Assembly (NCBI GenBank): GCA_964429875.1
Contig: CAYSDL010000033.1
Coordinates: 1-16,545, forward strand
Direction: 5' to 3'
Source of the DNA: CAYSDL01 sp964429875
GTDB lineage: Bacteria; Fidelibacterota; Marinisomatia; SCGC-AAA003-L08; D37C17
Length of the DNA stretch: 16,545 nucleotides
Part shown: piece by piece, positions 1 through 7,061 of the stretch
Layout: every line of letters begins with the position of its first letter
How positions within the stretch are numbered: position 1 is the stretch's first letter
Program-made: the position numbers and the translations under genes
Notes under the pieces: generated by a model
Seen by the model: only the letters and a program-made list of their open reading frames with translations
Databases searched by the model: none
Told to the model about the DNA's origin: nothing

Positions 1-187
1 GTTCAAGAGCAATTCTGCCTGCAATAGCTCCCATTTTATCAACATCTATATCAGATACTCTTCTTTCTTTAACACCAGTTCTCGATATGATCCAATTTTC
101 TGTTTTATTTATTTTTGGAGCAAGATCTTTTGATGTTTCTATTGTATCAGGGAGGTAGTGTCCAATGCCTGTAATTTTAATATTCAT
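1..187 (-). CDS. FabH-like 3-oxoacyl-ACP synthase III family protein (N-terminal part, cut by window edge)
   Basis: Only the first 62 residues are present; the gene continues beyond position 1. I translated it by hand from the ATG at 187-185. The start reads MNIKITGIGHYLPDT, and residues 32-43 read ENWIISRTGVKER, close to the conserved 'DEWIxxRTGIxER' stretch near the N-terminus of beta-ketoacyl-ACP synthase III (FabH) proteins. Such enzymes condense an acyl-CoA or acyl-ACP with malonyl-ACP, or in specialised relatives make other C-C or ester bonds; the catalytic Cys-His-Asn residues would lie outside the window. The start codon is only 3 bp after the stop of the outer-membrane protein gene, so it is the last visible gene of the seven-gene minus-strand unit. 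Because it sits in a sulfation and lipid-handling cluster, it may build a specialised acyl chain and need not be the housekeeping fatty-acid initiator. Family is fairly sure, substrate unknown. Confidence 0.8.
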   Translation of the reverse strand, partial: MNIKITGIGHYLPDTIETSKDLAPKINKTENWIISRTGVKERRVSDIDVDKMGAIAGRIALE

Positions 188-190
188 ATT

Positions 191-1693
191 TTAAAAATAA
201 TATTGTAATTGTATTCTATTGTGAGAAAAATTCTCCATTAAATTAAATGTATAACCTGGATCAAATAAACTTTCCGCCTGAACATTGTTGTCACCATATA
301 TTTTGGTTGAGCCAAATAATATATTAAGATTATCAGTAATATTATATTCACTTTCAAATGAAATTAATTTTCCATTTCCTTTATCTAAATCAAAGAAAGA
401 GGTTAATGTTAATTTGAGATTGTTATCTAGAAGTAATTTATCTATACTTAGTAAGATTGATTCTGAAGTAAGATTAGCCATTGATGATCCTATGCCTGGA
501 TTAAAAAAATCACCTTCTTCATTTAATACCTCATTTAGATCAATTGTTGCAAGAGGTAACTCTACTGATACATTTGAAAATGTGTAATTGTTAATTTCAT
601 AGTCTAAAAGTTCATATTTAAAATACTGTAAATTTATCTGATAATCATTCGGTAAGGGTAACTCAAATTGAAAAGTAAATTGTAAATATTTGGCATCTTC
701 TTGAAGAGCAGCATTGAAATCATCATTTTGACCATCTCCATCAATGTCCATTTGGTCATATAGCTCATCATAAAAATTGGAATTATTATTCAATATATCA
801 ATTGGACTTTTTAAAGATAAGTAATCATCTCTATTATATTTATCAAATGAATGAAAATATGCAAAGTCAGTTCTAATAGTAAAATCATCAAATAATAGAA
901 CGGTCCCGATATTTATTGATTCAGTAAGGCGGTGAGAAAACCATTTAGCTAAAGTATTTGCTGCAAAAGTATTGTTCCCCATAAATTCATACATGGTGAA
1001 TCCTGAAAGAGAGAAGACTCTATCAAATGCTCTTAAATATGTTAATGTAATATCAGTATTATAATTTGGAGAAAATTGTAATGAGAAAAATGATTCATGT
1101 TCACTTCCTTTATTATCTAAAAATTCATATGTTTCAGGAAAATATGGAAGTGATAATGAATATTCAGGATCATTTTGTGGATAAAAATTTTGATTGTGCT
1201 TAGGAGAAAAAGCACCACTAATTTTTATTAAATCTAAATATAGTTCAAATGATAGTGCTTCAATAGGAACCTTTTTATCTGAACCTCCAATTAATAAATA
1301 ATAGTAGTTATATGGATTAAAATGATCAATTGGTGAATTCTCATCAACACTTCCAAGAGTAAAGAGCTGTTTTCCAAAGCTGATTTCAGCAATATCAAAA
1401 TAATAGGTTCCATACAATTCTCTTATTTCATCACTAAAATTATTTGAATTGAAATTAATTGGCCAAATATCATCTATTTTTTTATATTCAACCGAATATA
1501 AATGATGCAACTCAAAATTATTAATATAAATGGTTGAATTTATATTTAATAAACGAAAGGGTATATTTAATACTTTATTATCAATTGTTTTGATAGCATA
1601 AAAATTTGAAAATTCACCATTTATTGAAAAATTTATTTTTGCAACTAATGTAGATATTGTAATTATTAAAAAGAATAAAATATTTCTTATCAT
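191..1693 (-). CDS. Outer-membrane beta-barrel protein, function unknown
   Basis: The 500-residue product starts with a signal peptide (hydrophobic residues about 4-18) and is rich in alternating aromatic/polar strands. It ends in RIQLQYYF, whose terminal Phe is the usual signal for BAM-assisted outer-membrane insertion. Residues 107-130 (GKQLFTLGSVDENSPIDHFNP and after) resemble the 'GRQ...WG..D..NP.D..NPRDY' stretch seen in DUF1302-like and related porin families; this resemblance is from memory and is weak. Residues 316-324 (DIDGDGQND) form a calcium-binding-like acidic loop, probably external. The gene overlaps the START-like gene by 4 bp (ATGA) and is followed after 3 bp by the FabH-like gene. 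The position suggests a role in moving or anchoring the product of the cluster at the outer membrane, but the sequence does not prove transport or name a substrate. Confidence 0.72.
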   Translation of the reverse strand: MIRNILFFLIITISTLVAKINFSINGEFSNFYAIKTIDNKVLNIPFRLLNINSTIYINNFELHHLYSVEYKKIDDIWPINFNSNNFSDEIRELYGTYYFDIAEISFGKQLFTLGSVDENSPIDHFNPYNYYYLLIGGSDKKVPIEALSFELYLDLIKISGAFSPKHNQNFYPQNDPEYSLSLPYFPETYEFLDNKGSEHESFFSLQFSPNYNTDITLTYLRAFDRVFSLSGFTMYEFMGNNTFAANTLAKWFSHRLTESINIGTVLLFDDFTIRTDFAYFHSFDKYNRDDYLSLKSPIDILNNNSNFYDELYDQMDIDGDGQNDDFNAALQEDAKYLQFTFQFELPLPNDYQINLQYFKYELLDYEINNYTFSNVSVELPLATIDLNEVLNEEGDFFNPGIGSSMANLTSESILLSIDKLLLDNNLKLTLTSFFDLDKGNGKLISFESEYNITDNLNILFGSTKIYGDNNVQAESLFDPGYTFNLMENFSHNRIQLQYYF

Positions 1694-2301
1694 TTAGAAT
1701 TTAATCTCCTTTTTAAACTTGTCATTATTTCATTTCCTTGTCTAATCCATGCTCTTTTTAATATCCACATTGGAGCGCTTCCTTTAAGTTCTCCATTCCA
1801 AGTATATGTGACTAAAATTTTACCATTATTCATATCCCTTAATCGCCATTCTCCTGCTGCATTATTTAGTCTGATATAGTTTTCATTTTCAGGAACAATA
1901 AAAGGAGTAGCAGAATGAAATCTGTAAATAATTTCATAAGGTTCTAAAATTTTATCAAATTTAACAACATAATCTCTATCACTTAATGGCATAGGATAGT
2001 CAACCATAATATGAACAATATCATTTTCATCTCTTGTTGATTGACGTATTGAATCAAATGTTTTATAATAATTATCAACATCTTCAATAATATCTAATAA
2101 ATCATCCATTTTTGTATTAAAAGTGCTCATGCTAAAACACCAAGTAAAATCTTTTTCTGTATATGCTATTGATACATCACCTTCACCTGGGTATCCAGGA
2201 GAAATCCAATTTTGTAATGGAATCCATTCATTATAATCAATTGTTGGGATTGATGATAGTGCAATAGATATAAATAATAAATTAATTAATAAATGTTTCA
2301 T
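1690..2301 (-). CDS. Secreted START-like lipid-binding domain protein
   Basis: The 203-residue product has a short signal peptide (residues 1-17, MKHLLINLLFISIALSS). A single domain of about 150 residues follows and resembles the START/polyketide-cyclase (Bet v1-like) fold. The clearest mark is residues 99-114, which include DYPMPLSDRDYVVK; START domains typically carry a 'P.P.s.RD.v' strand there. A conserved-looking strand GEWRLRD and a C-terminal helix (about 172-200) also fit a helix-grip fold with a hydrophobic pocket. START proteins bind or carry lipids such as sterols, phospholipids and polyketides. A signal peptide puts this one in the periplasm, or outer-membrane-attached, where it could carry a lipid between membranes. 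It overlaps the upstream sulfotransferase gene by 20 bp and the downstream barrel gene by 4 bp, so its production is probably coupled to both. Family is likely; ligand unknown. Confidence 0.7.
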   Translation of the reverse strand: MKHLLINLLFISIALSSIPTIDYNEWIPLQNWISPGYPGEGDVSIAYTEKDFTWCFSMSTFNTKMDDLLDIIEDVDNYYKTFDSIRQSTRDENDIVHIMVDYPMPLSDRDYVVKFDKILEPYEIIYRFHSATPFIVPENENYIRLNNAAGEWRLRDMNNGKILVTYTWNGELKGSAPMWILKRAWIRQGNEIMTSLKRRLNSK

Positions 2302-3376
2302 AATATTTTTTGCAATCTTCTTTTATTTTCTCTTCACTTAGGCCAAATTTTTCTAAGTCATATTTGTGTTTACTTTTAAATGATTTTTGTTTATCAGAAG
2401 TAATCAATATTTCATTTAAAAGAGTTTCAGAAGACTTTTGATCAGTAAATTTAATAATATCATCCATTAATTCATCAAAGTGATTCATCATTCTATCAAA
2501 ATGAACAATGAGTACTTTTGATCTATCTATGTTCCCATTTGTCCAATCTTGTTCATATCTTAATAGAAGTTCAACTAAAGCTTTGTATAATCTAGAAATA
2601 AAAAGTGTTCTTTTAGACTTAGATAATGACCAAAATCCAAACATTTTATCAAGTACGCCTGTTACTAGGCTGAGTCCTGAAGGGATTACACTTAAAGGAT
2701 CTCTCACCATATATAAAATTTTAGCATCAGGAAAATCATTAATGAATTGTGGTGATGTTGAACTTAAAGAAAAAAGTTTTGCAATTGTTCTTTCCCCCCC
2801 TGATGAAATTAATACACGTTTCCACATGGACCTAAACCATTTAAAATCTCTTTTTGTATTATTTCTTATGTTAGGGTCAACCCAATCAAAAAGTTCTTTT
2901 TCTGACCATGATAGAATGAACCCATACAAGAAAAAACCGTCAAAGAATCTAAATAACATTGAAGCATCATCAGTTTCAATAGAGGTTAGACTTGTTTTAT
3001 GAGCATCAGTAGAATGATGCTTAGCAGGACTTAAATATTCAAGCAATGGTAATACAGGTTTAAGCAATTTTTGTAGGATTATTGAGGAGTAAATCATTTG
3101 CCATAACTGTGTTCCTGTGCCAAAGCCATTTTTAACTAAAAAACGATGAAGAAATGTTGTTCCAGATCTAGGATTCCCTACAATAATAATGGGCGAATCT
3201 ATTTTTTTAAACCATATACTTGGAATTAAAATTCTATCAAGTATCATAAATAAAAAAACAACAATTCTAAAAATCAAAACAACAATACCAAGAAGTATAG
3301 GGGAGATCCAGGTTCCAAAAGTTTTACCTATTATTAAATAGGAAGTAAATAATCTCTTAAAAATGTTTATTTTCAT
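2282..3376 (-). CDS. Membrane-anchored PAPS-dependent sulfotransferase
   Basis: The 364-residue protein carries both PAPS-binding signatures of the sulfotransferase superfamily. The 5'-phosphosulfate loop is at about residues 63-76 (VGNPRSGTTFLHRF). The 3'-phosphate site is at about 222-234 (YMVRDPLSVIPSG, with Arg225 and a following Ser). The C-terminal stretch HKYDLEKFGLSEEKI (337-351) is typical of the Sulfotransfer_3-type branch. A strongly hydrophobic segment at about 25-47 precedes the PAPS loop and probably anchors the enzyme in the inner membrane with the catalytic domain in the cytoplasm. This suits a hydrophobic acceptor such as a lipid or quinone-like molecule, but the acceptor cannot be read from sequence. 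The upstream genes make PAPS and remove PAP, exactly what this enzyme needs. It starts 6 bp after the arylsulfotransferase-like gene and overlaps the START-like gene by 20 bp. A G7 run lies inside the gene at 2794-2800 without breaking the frame. Confidence 0.88.
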   Translation of the reverse strand: MKINIFKRLFTSYLIIGKTFGTWISPILLGIVVLIFRIVVFLFMILDRILIPSIWFKKIDSPIIIVGNPRSGTTFLHRFLVKNGFGTGTQLWQMIYSSIILQKLLKPVLPLLEYLSPAKHHSTDAHKTSLTSIETDDASMLFRFFDGFFLYGFILSWSEKELFDWVDPNIRNNTKRDFKWFRSMWKRVLISSGGERTIAKLFSLSSTSPQFINDFPDAKILYMVRDPLSVIPSGLSLVTGVLDKMFGFWSLSKSKRTLFISRLYKALVELLLRYEQDWTNGNIDRSKVLIVHFDRMMNHFDELMDDIIKFTDQKSSETLLNEILITSDKQKSFKSKHKYDLEKFGLSEEKIKEDCKKYYETFIN

Positions 3377-3382
3377 TAATAA

Positions 3383-6289
3383 TTATTGTGATAAAATAAA
3401 ATTCACAATAGTGACTATATCAACTACATTTATTGTACCATCAGCATTTGCATCAGCAGCACAGAGCTGATAATCTGTTGGATCTATAGTATTGAAAATA
3501 ATATTTACTGTATTGACAATATCAATAACGTTAACTAGACCATCTTCATTTATATCCATAATACTGCACTCTTCATCGCATTCTTGTTCTACTGTTATTT
3601 CAAAAGAATAATAAAGAGGATCAATAGAGCTATTTAAATTTGAACTAGATTCAACGCAGCTAGGAACACCATTGCACAATTGATTTCCTCCTGCTCCAAA
3701 ATAAGGCAAGAATCCATAATCATCTGAATTCCAATTAATTGATAAATTACAAATTGAATCAGGTAAGTAAGTTAAATTGTTATTAAAAATCCATAAATAC
3801 CATAAATTTTCAAGATTTCCAATACTATCAGGCAGATATTCTATTTCATTATAACCTACATCAATCCATACTAAATTTGTTAGATCACCTAGGCTATCTG
3901 GTAATGAGGTTAAATTATTAAAAGATAGAACAAGATATATTAATTGAGATAATTCTGTAATGCTATCAGGTAGTTGAGTTAACTGATTATAATTAAAATA
4001 TAAAACTCCTAGATTTTCCATATTGCTTATAGAACTTGGAATGGTTGTAAGAGTATGATTTCCTCCTTGAAAATAGTTGCCTACTTCTAATCTAGTTATC
4101 CTTCCCTCACTCCAATTTTGTGTACCTAAATGAATAGGAGATTCGACAGTTAAAGAATTAGAGTTAATTAAATCAATAAGGGAGTTTATATCTATTTGAT
4201 TGAAACATGTATTGCCATCAAATACAATAGTAGAATTTGGAATTTGTTCTTCAGAAAAGTAAGCATATCCTTCAGGACAACTGCATGATGATCCATCTCC
4301 ATTACATTCTCCGCATTCATCAATCTCAGCTCCACCTCCACATTCACCAGAACAATCTTCGCTTGCATTTCCTCCACATTCACCGAGACAATCATTTACA
4401 TTATCAAAACAATCACAGCTTTCACTAGGAATATCAAAACAACCGCATTCAAATATTGCTCCATCACCATTACATACGCCGCATTCATCAATTATTCCTT
4501 CACATTGTTCAACCTCAGGACAAACTTCACCTTCACATAAATATAAATTTATTGTTTTTGTTAATTCTCCTCTATGTTTGGGGGTTACTGTAATAGATAA
4601 TTCATCTGAAGATTGAATTGGTACCGAATATGATATAACCTCATTAGAATTCATATTAAATGAATTGTTATAGATTCCATTCAAATAAATTAAATATTCT
4701 TCATTTGAGGTTCCTTCATTATGTAAAACTAATTCAATACTTTCATTATTTGTGATATCTATAAATGAGTATCCATCTTCTAAATACATTTGAGGAATAA
4801 TTGCACTAAAAGCAACTGGGTAAAGTCCTGAAACTCTTGTTGCTCGATATACTGCGCCACTTGGGAGTTGTAAATTGAATTTTCCTTCCCAAACATGTTC
4901 ATTCTCAGGTGTAACCTCAAGTGCAGTACCACCATCTCCTACAGTAACAATAAGATAGTTGCCATTATTTAATTTTTGAACGTTTCCTGATGCAAATCCA
5001 AAATATTGTTCAGGTAGAGAATACTCCCATACTATAGATGCTTCCCCTACAAATTGACCAAATTCATCTATTTCATTTTCGGGGACATAGATCTCTAAGC
5101 CTCTTGTTGTAGGATAATCGGTTCCTAATATTACTTGACTTAAGTTTCCATTATCTAATGTTACTATATTTCCATTTTCAAGTACAGTCAGACTATGTTG
5201 AAAAGAAAATAATAAGTTTTGTCCAAAATCTACATCTCCAGAGGGCATTTCAAGTCCCATATTCCAATCTATCTCACCAGAATCAGCACTAATTTTTGTA
5301 ATTCTAGATAAATGTCTACTTGATAAGTATATGCTTTCTAAATTTCCATCATCATCAAAAGTTGGCCAAAATGCATTTGCGTGGGTCCAGTCATATCTTC
5401 CATTAGAAAATCCTTGGAACCATGTATCACTTAAATCATCATAATCTTGCATGCTGAAATGATCGAATGAATTCCATTCCCATATTACATCTTTCGTCTC
5501 TTCATCCCATATTACAATCTTATCTCCAATCCAGGGGAATTCATTAGTTATGCCATCAGCTTCATAACCTAAAATTTGATACAATGAAGTCCAAGGACCA
5601 ATTGGTATCGGTCCATCTACAGCTACTTCAACAAGCCCCATATAATTTCCATCAGGAAGTTGTAATAATTCATGATGAAGGAACTCATCATTAGGTTCTT
5701 CCCATATATGATCACTGTCTAATGAAAATTCGATTCCTGGAAGATAATTTTCAATATCATTATTAACATAACAACCAAAAAGTTGACCATATAAATCTGT
5801 ATTATAATATACAATATCCTGATCTCCAGTATTCCATATTTCATTTCCATTTTTATCAATTGCTGCACTGAAATAATTAAAAAATGAACTAAAAATTGTT
5901 ACGCCATCTGAATAACTATCTATGTTATGTTCAATTGCATATGCTCCAGATCGTATTTGTTCAATTGAAAAATTAAATGTATCAGTCCAATTCCCATAAG
6001 AACCATCAGTATAAATAGGCCTTATCCTCCAATAATATGTTGATTCCCAATTGAGATTTTCAGTATCAATATAAATCAAAGATTCATCTGTAATATCTAC
6101 TATATTTGAGTTAAAAATTTCTGATGAGGATAGTTGGAAATTATATGAAACTGCCTCTTGTTCTTGTTCCCATTCAAATAGTACATGAGTATAATTAATT
6201 GATGTTCCATTCTCAGGTTGAATAAGGCTAGAAAATGATATGCTGAATAAAAATAAAAATGGCAATAATATTTTTGTTAATCTATTCAT
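3383..6289 (-). CDS. Secreted multidomain arylsulfate sulfotransferase-like protein with LRR and dockerin-like domains
   Basis: This 968-residue protein has a signal peptide (1-20), then an Fn3-like domain (about 22-109). A beta-propeller of the arylsulfotransferase (ASST) type follows at about 112-495, then an Ig-like linker (about 500-590), a Cys-rich repeat section (594-672), leucine-rich repeats (about 725-850) and two dockerin-like calcium loops (912-923 and 946-957). ASST marks include HHELLQLPDGNY (205-216), DWTHANA (300-306), SSRHLS (323-328) and QHSLTVLENGN (364-374). By analogy with E. coli ASST (His252, His356, Arg374, catalytic His436) these supply His205/206, His303, Arg325 and His365. 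ASST enzymes move sulfate from one phenolic sulfate to another outside the cytoplasm without PAPS. The gene overlaps cysQ by 8 bp and lies 6 bp before the PAPS sulfotransferase. The ASST family call is good; enzymatic activity, donor and acceptor are inferred. Confidence 0.83.
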   Translation of the reverse strand: MNRLTKILLPFLFLFSISFSSLIQPENGTSINYTHVLFEWEQEQEAVSYNFQLSSSEIFNSNIVDITDESLIYIDTENLNWESTYYWRIRPIYTDGSYGNWTDTFNFSIEQIRSGAYAIEHNIDSYSDGVTIFSSFFNYFSAAIDKNGNEIWNTGDQDIVYYNTDLYGQLFGCYVNNDIENYLPGIEFSLDSDHIWEEPNDEFLHHELLQLPDGNYMGLVEVAVDGPIPIGPWTSLYQILGYEADGITNEFPWIGDKIVIWDEETKDVIWEWNSFDHFSMQDYDDLSDTWFQGFSNGRYDWTHANAFWPTFDDDGNLESIYLSSRHLSRITKISADSGEIDWNMGLEMPSGDVDFGQNLLFSFQHSLTVLENGNIVTLDNGNLSQVILGTDYPTTRGLEIYVPENEIDEFGQFVGEASIVWEYSLPEQYFGFASGNVQKLNNGNYLIVTVGDGGTALEVTPENEHVWEGKFNLQLPSGAVYRATRVSGLYPVAFSAIIPQMYLEDGYSFIDITNNESIELVLHNEGTSNEEYLIYLNGIYNNSFNMNSNEVISYSVPIQSSDELSITVTPKHRGELTKTINLYLCEGEVCPEVEQCEGIIDECGVCNGDGAIFECGCFDIPSESCDCFDNVNDCLGECGGNASEDCSGECGGGAEIDECGECNGDGSSCSCPEGYAYFSEEQIPNSTIVFDGNTCFNQIDINSLIDLINSNSLTVESPIHLGTQNWSEGRITRLEVGNYFQGGNHTLTTIPSSISNMENLGVLYFNYNQLTQLPDSITELSQLIYLVLSFNNLTSLPDSLGDLTNLVWIDVGYNEIEYLPDSIGNLENLWYLWIFNNNLTYLPDSICNLSINWNSDDYGFLPYFGAGGNQLCNGVPSCVESSSNLNSSIDPLYYSFEITVEQECDEECSIMDINEDGLVNVIDIVNTVNIIFNTIDPTDYQLCAADANADGTINVVDIVTIVNFILSQ
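3386..3568 (-). other. Dockerin-like pair of calcium-binding loops (C-terminus of the ASST-like protein)
   Basis: Residues 908-968 contain two copies of the pattern D-x-N-x-D-G-x-x-N-x-x-D, at 912-923 (DINEDGLVNVID) and 946-957 (DANADGTINVVD). Each is followed by a hydrophobic helix (IVNTVNIIF and IVTIVNFIL). This matches the two F-hand repeats of type I dockerins. No cohesin partner is encoded in the window, so the domain may dock elsewhere in the genome or simply act as a C-terminal calcium-stabilised module, common in secreted proteins of this group. Confidence 0.85.
3740..4117 (-). repeat. Leucine-rich repeat segment in the ASST-like protein
   Basis: About five repeats with a 23-residue (69-bp) period run from residue about 725 to 850. 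The core reads LPDSIxxLxxLxxLxxxxNxLTx, for example LPDSITELSQLIYLVLSFNN and LPDSIGNLENLWYLWIFNNN. This is the pattern of bacterial LRRs, which form a curved surface for binding a protein or glycan. Confidence 0.85.
4274..4510 (-). repeat. Cys-rich 'CNGDG' repeat segment in the ASST-like protein
   Basis: Residues 594-672 contain many cysteines in repeated short units: DECGVCNGDG (601-610), DCLGECGG (633-640), DCSGECGG (645-652) and DECGECNGDG (657-666). At the DNA level the outer pair is a 32-bp near-direct repeat (4293-4324 and 4461-4492, 3 mismatches), and the inner pair repeats with a 36-bp offset (4335-4357 and 4371-4393). The units resemble small disulfide- and calcium-binding modules seen in secreted FCB-group proteins. 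Confidence 0.85.
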
Positions 6290-7061
6290 AATGTACTAAA
6301 AACTCAGGGTTTAAAAGGTTCTCTTTGTTATATGTCAATTCTTTATCAGTATTTAAATTCAAAATGTTTCCTCCAGCAAATTTAACTACTGCATGTGCAG
6401 CTGCCGTATCCCATTCCATTGTTGGCCCAAATCTTGGATAAAAATGAGCACTTCCATCGGCAACTAAGCAAATTTTAATTGAGCTTCCCATTTTAACTAA
6501 TTCATATTTTTTTATAGTACTTAAAAAATTTTCTAATTTTGGATTATTAGAATGGGATCTACTTGAAACAACTTTTACTGAAGAATTTTCTTTAGGAGCA
6601 GTAGCATTAATTGACTTTTTATTATTATTTTCAACTATAAATGAACCATCGTCTATAGATCCATGCCAAGTTGTATTAAGAACAGGAGCATGAACTATTC
6701 CTAAAATAGGGCATCCATTTTCAATTAAAGCAATATTTACAGTAAACTCGCCATTTTTTTTAATAAATTCTTTTGTTCCATCAAGTGGATCTATTAGCCA
6801 AAATCTATTCCACTCTTTTCTTTCAGAATATTCGATATTTTGTCCTTCTTCTGATAAAATTGGAATAGTTGGAGTTATTTTTTTTAATTCATTACAAATT
6901 ATTTCATTAGATTTTTTATCAGCTTGTGTTAATGGAGAATTATCCTTTTTATAATCAATCTCAAAGTTCTCATCTTTAGAATTATAAATTGCAAGAATAG
7001 CATCTCCTGCCATTTTGGAAATTATTGTTAAATCATCTATTAAACTTTTACACTTTAACAT
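6282..7061 (-). CDS. cysQ: 3'(2'),5'-bisphosphate nucleotidase (PAP phosphatase), CysQ
   Basis: The 259-residue protein belongs to the inositol-monophosphatase-like, lithium-sensitive phosphatase family. Metal-binding motifs are visible: SEEG at 70-73, WLIDPLDGTKEF at 88-99 (Asp91, Asp94) and EWDTAAAHA at 216-224. The last motif, with Thr-Lys-Glu-Phe after DPLDG, is characteristic of CysQ as opposed to inositol monophosphatase. CysQ hydrolyses 3'-phosphoadenosine 5'-phosphate (PAP) to AMP, preventing build-up of the by-product of PAPS-using enzymes; many members also act on PAPS. The length is normal for the family. Its ATG shares one base with the stop of the ATP sulfurylase/APS kinase gene (TAATG at 7063-7059), so translation is probably coupled. 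Sitting between PAPS synthesis and two sulfotransferase genes, it most likely serves sulfation, not only assimilation. Confidence 0.92.
   Translation of the reverse strand: MLKCKSLIDDLTIISKMAGDAILAIYNSKDENFEIDYKKDNSPLTQADKKSNEIICNELKKITPTIPILSEEGQNIEYSERKEWNRFWLIDPLDGTKEFIKKNGEFTVNIALIENGCPILGIVHAPVLNTTWHGSIDDGSFIVENNNKKSINATAPKENSSVKVVSSRSHSNNPKLENFLSTIKKYELVKMGSSIKICLVADGSAHFYPRFGPTMEWDTAAAHAVVKFAGGNILNLNTDKELTYNKENLLNPEFLVHYE

Noticed and set aside
2794..2800. C7 run (G7 on the coding strand) inside the sulfotransferase gene as a phase-variation switch
   Set aside because: Striking in AT-rich DNA, but it encodes an ordinary Gly-Gly pair in frame, is short for a slippage switch, and a G6 run also occurs in the housekeeping thrB gene near 14494.
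2508..3002. 164-codon plus-strand frame opposite the sulfotransferase
   Set aside because: No recognisable domain, and the opposite strand carries both PAPS motifs in frame.
3386..3568. Cellulosome membership based on the dockerin-like domain
   Set aside because: No cohesin or glycoside hydrolase is present, and such loops are common at the ends of secreted proteins in this group.
4192..4428. Short reading frames on both strands across the Cys-rich segment
   Set aside because: They are by-products of the repetitive Cys-rich coding sequence and have no family features or ribosome sites.
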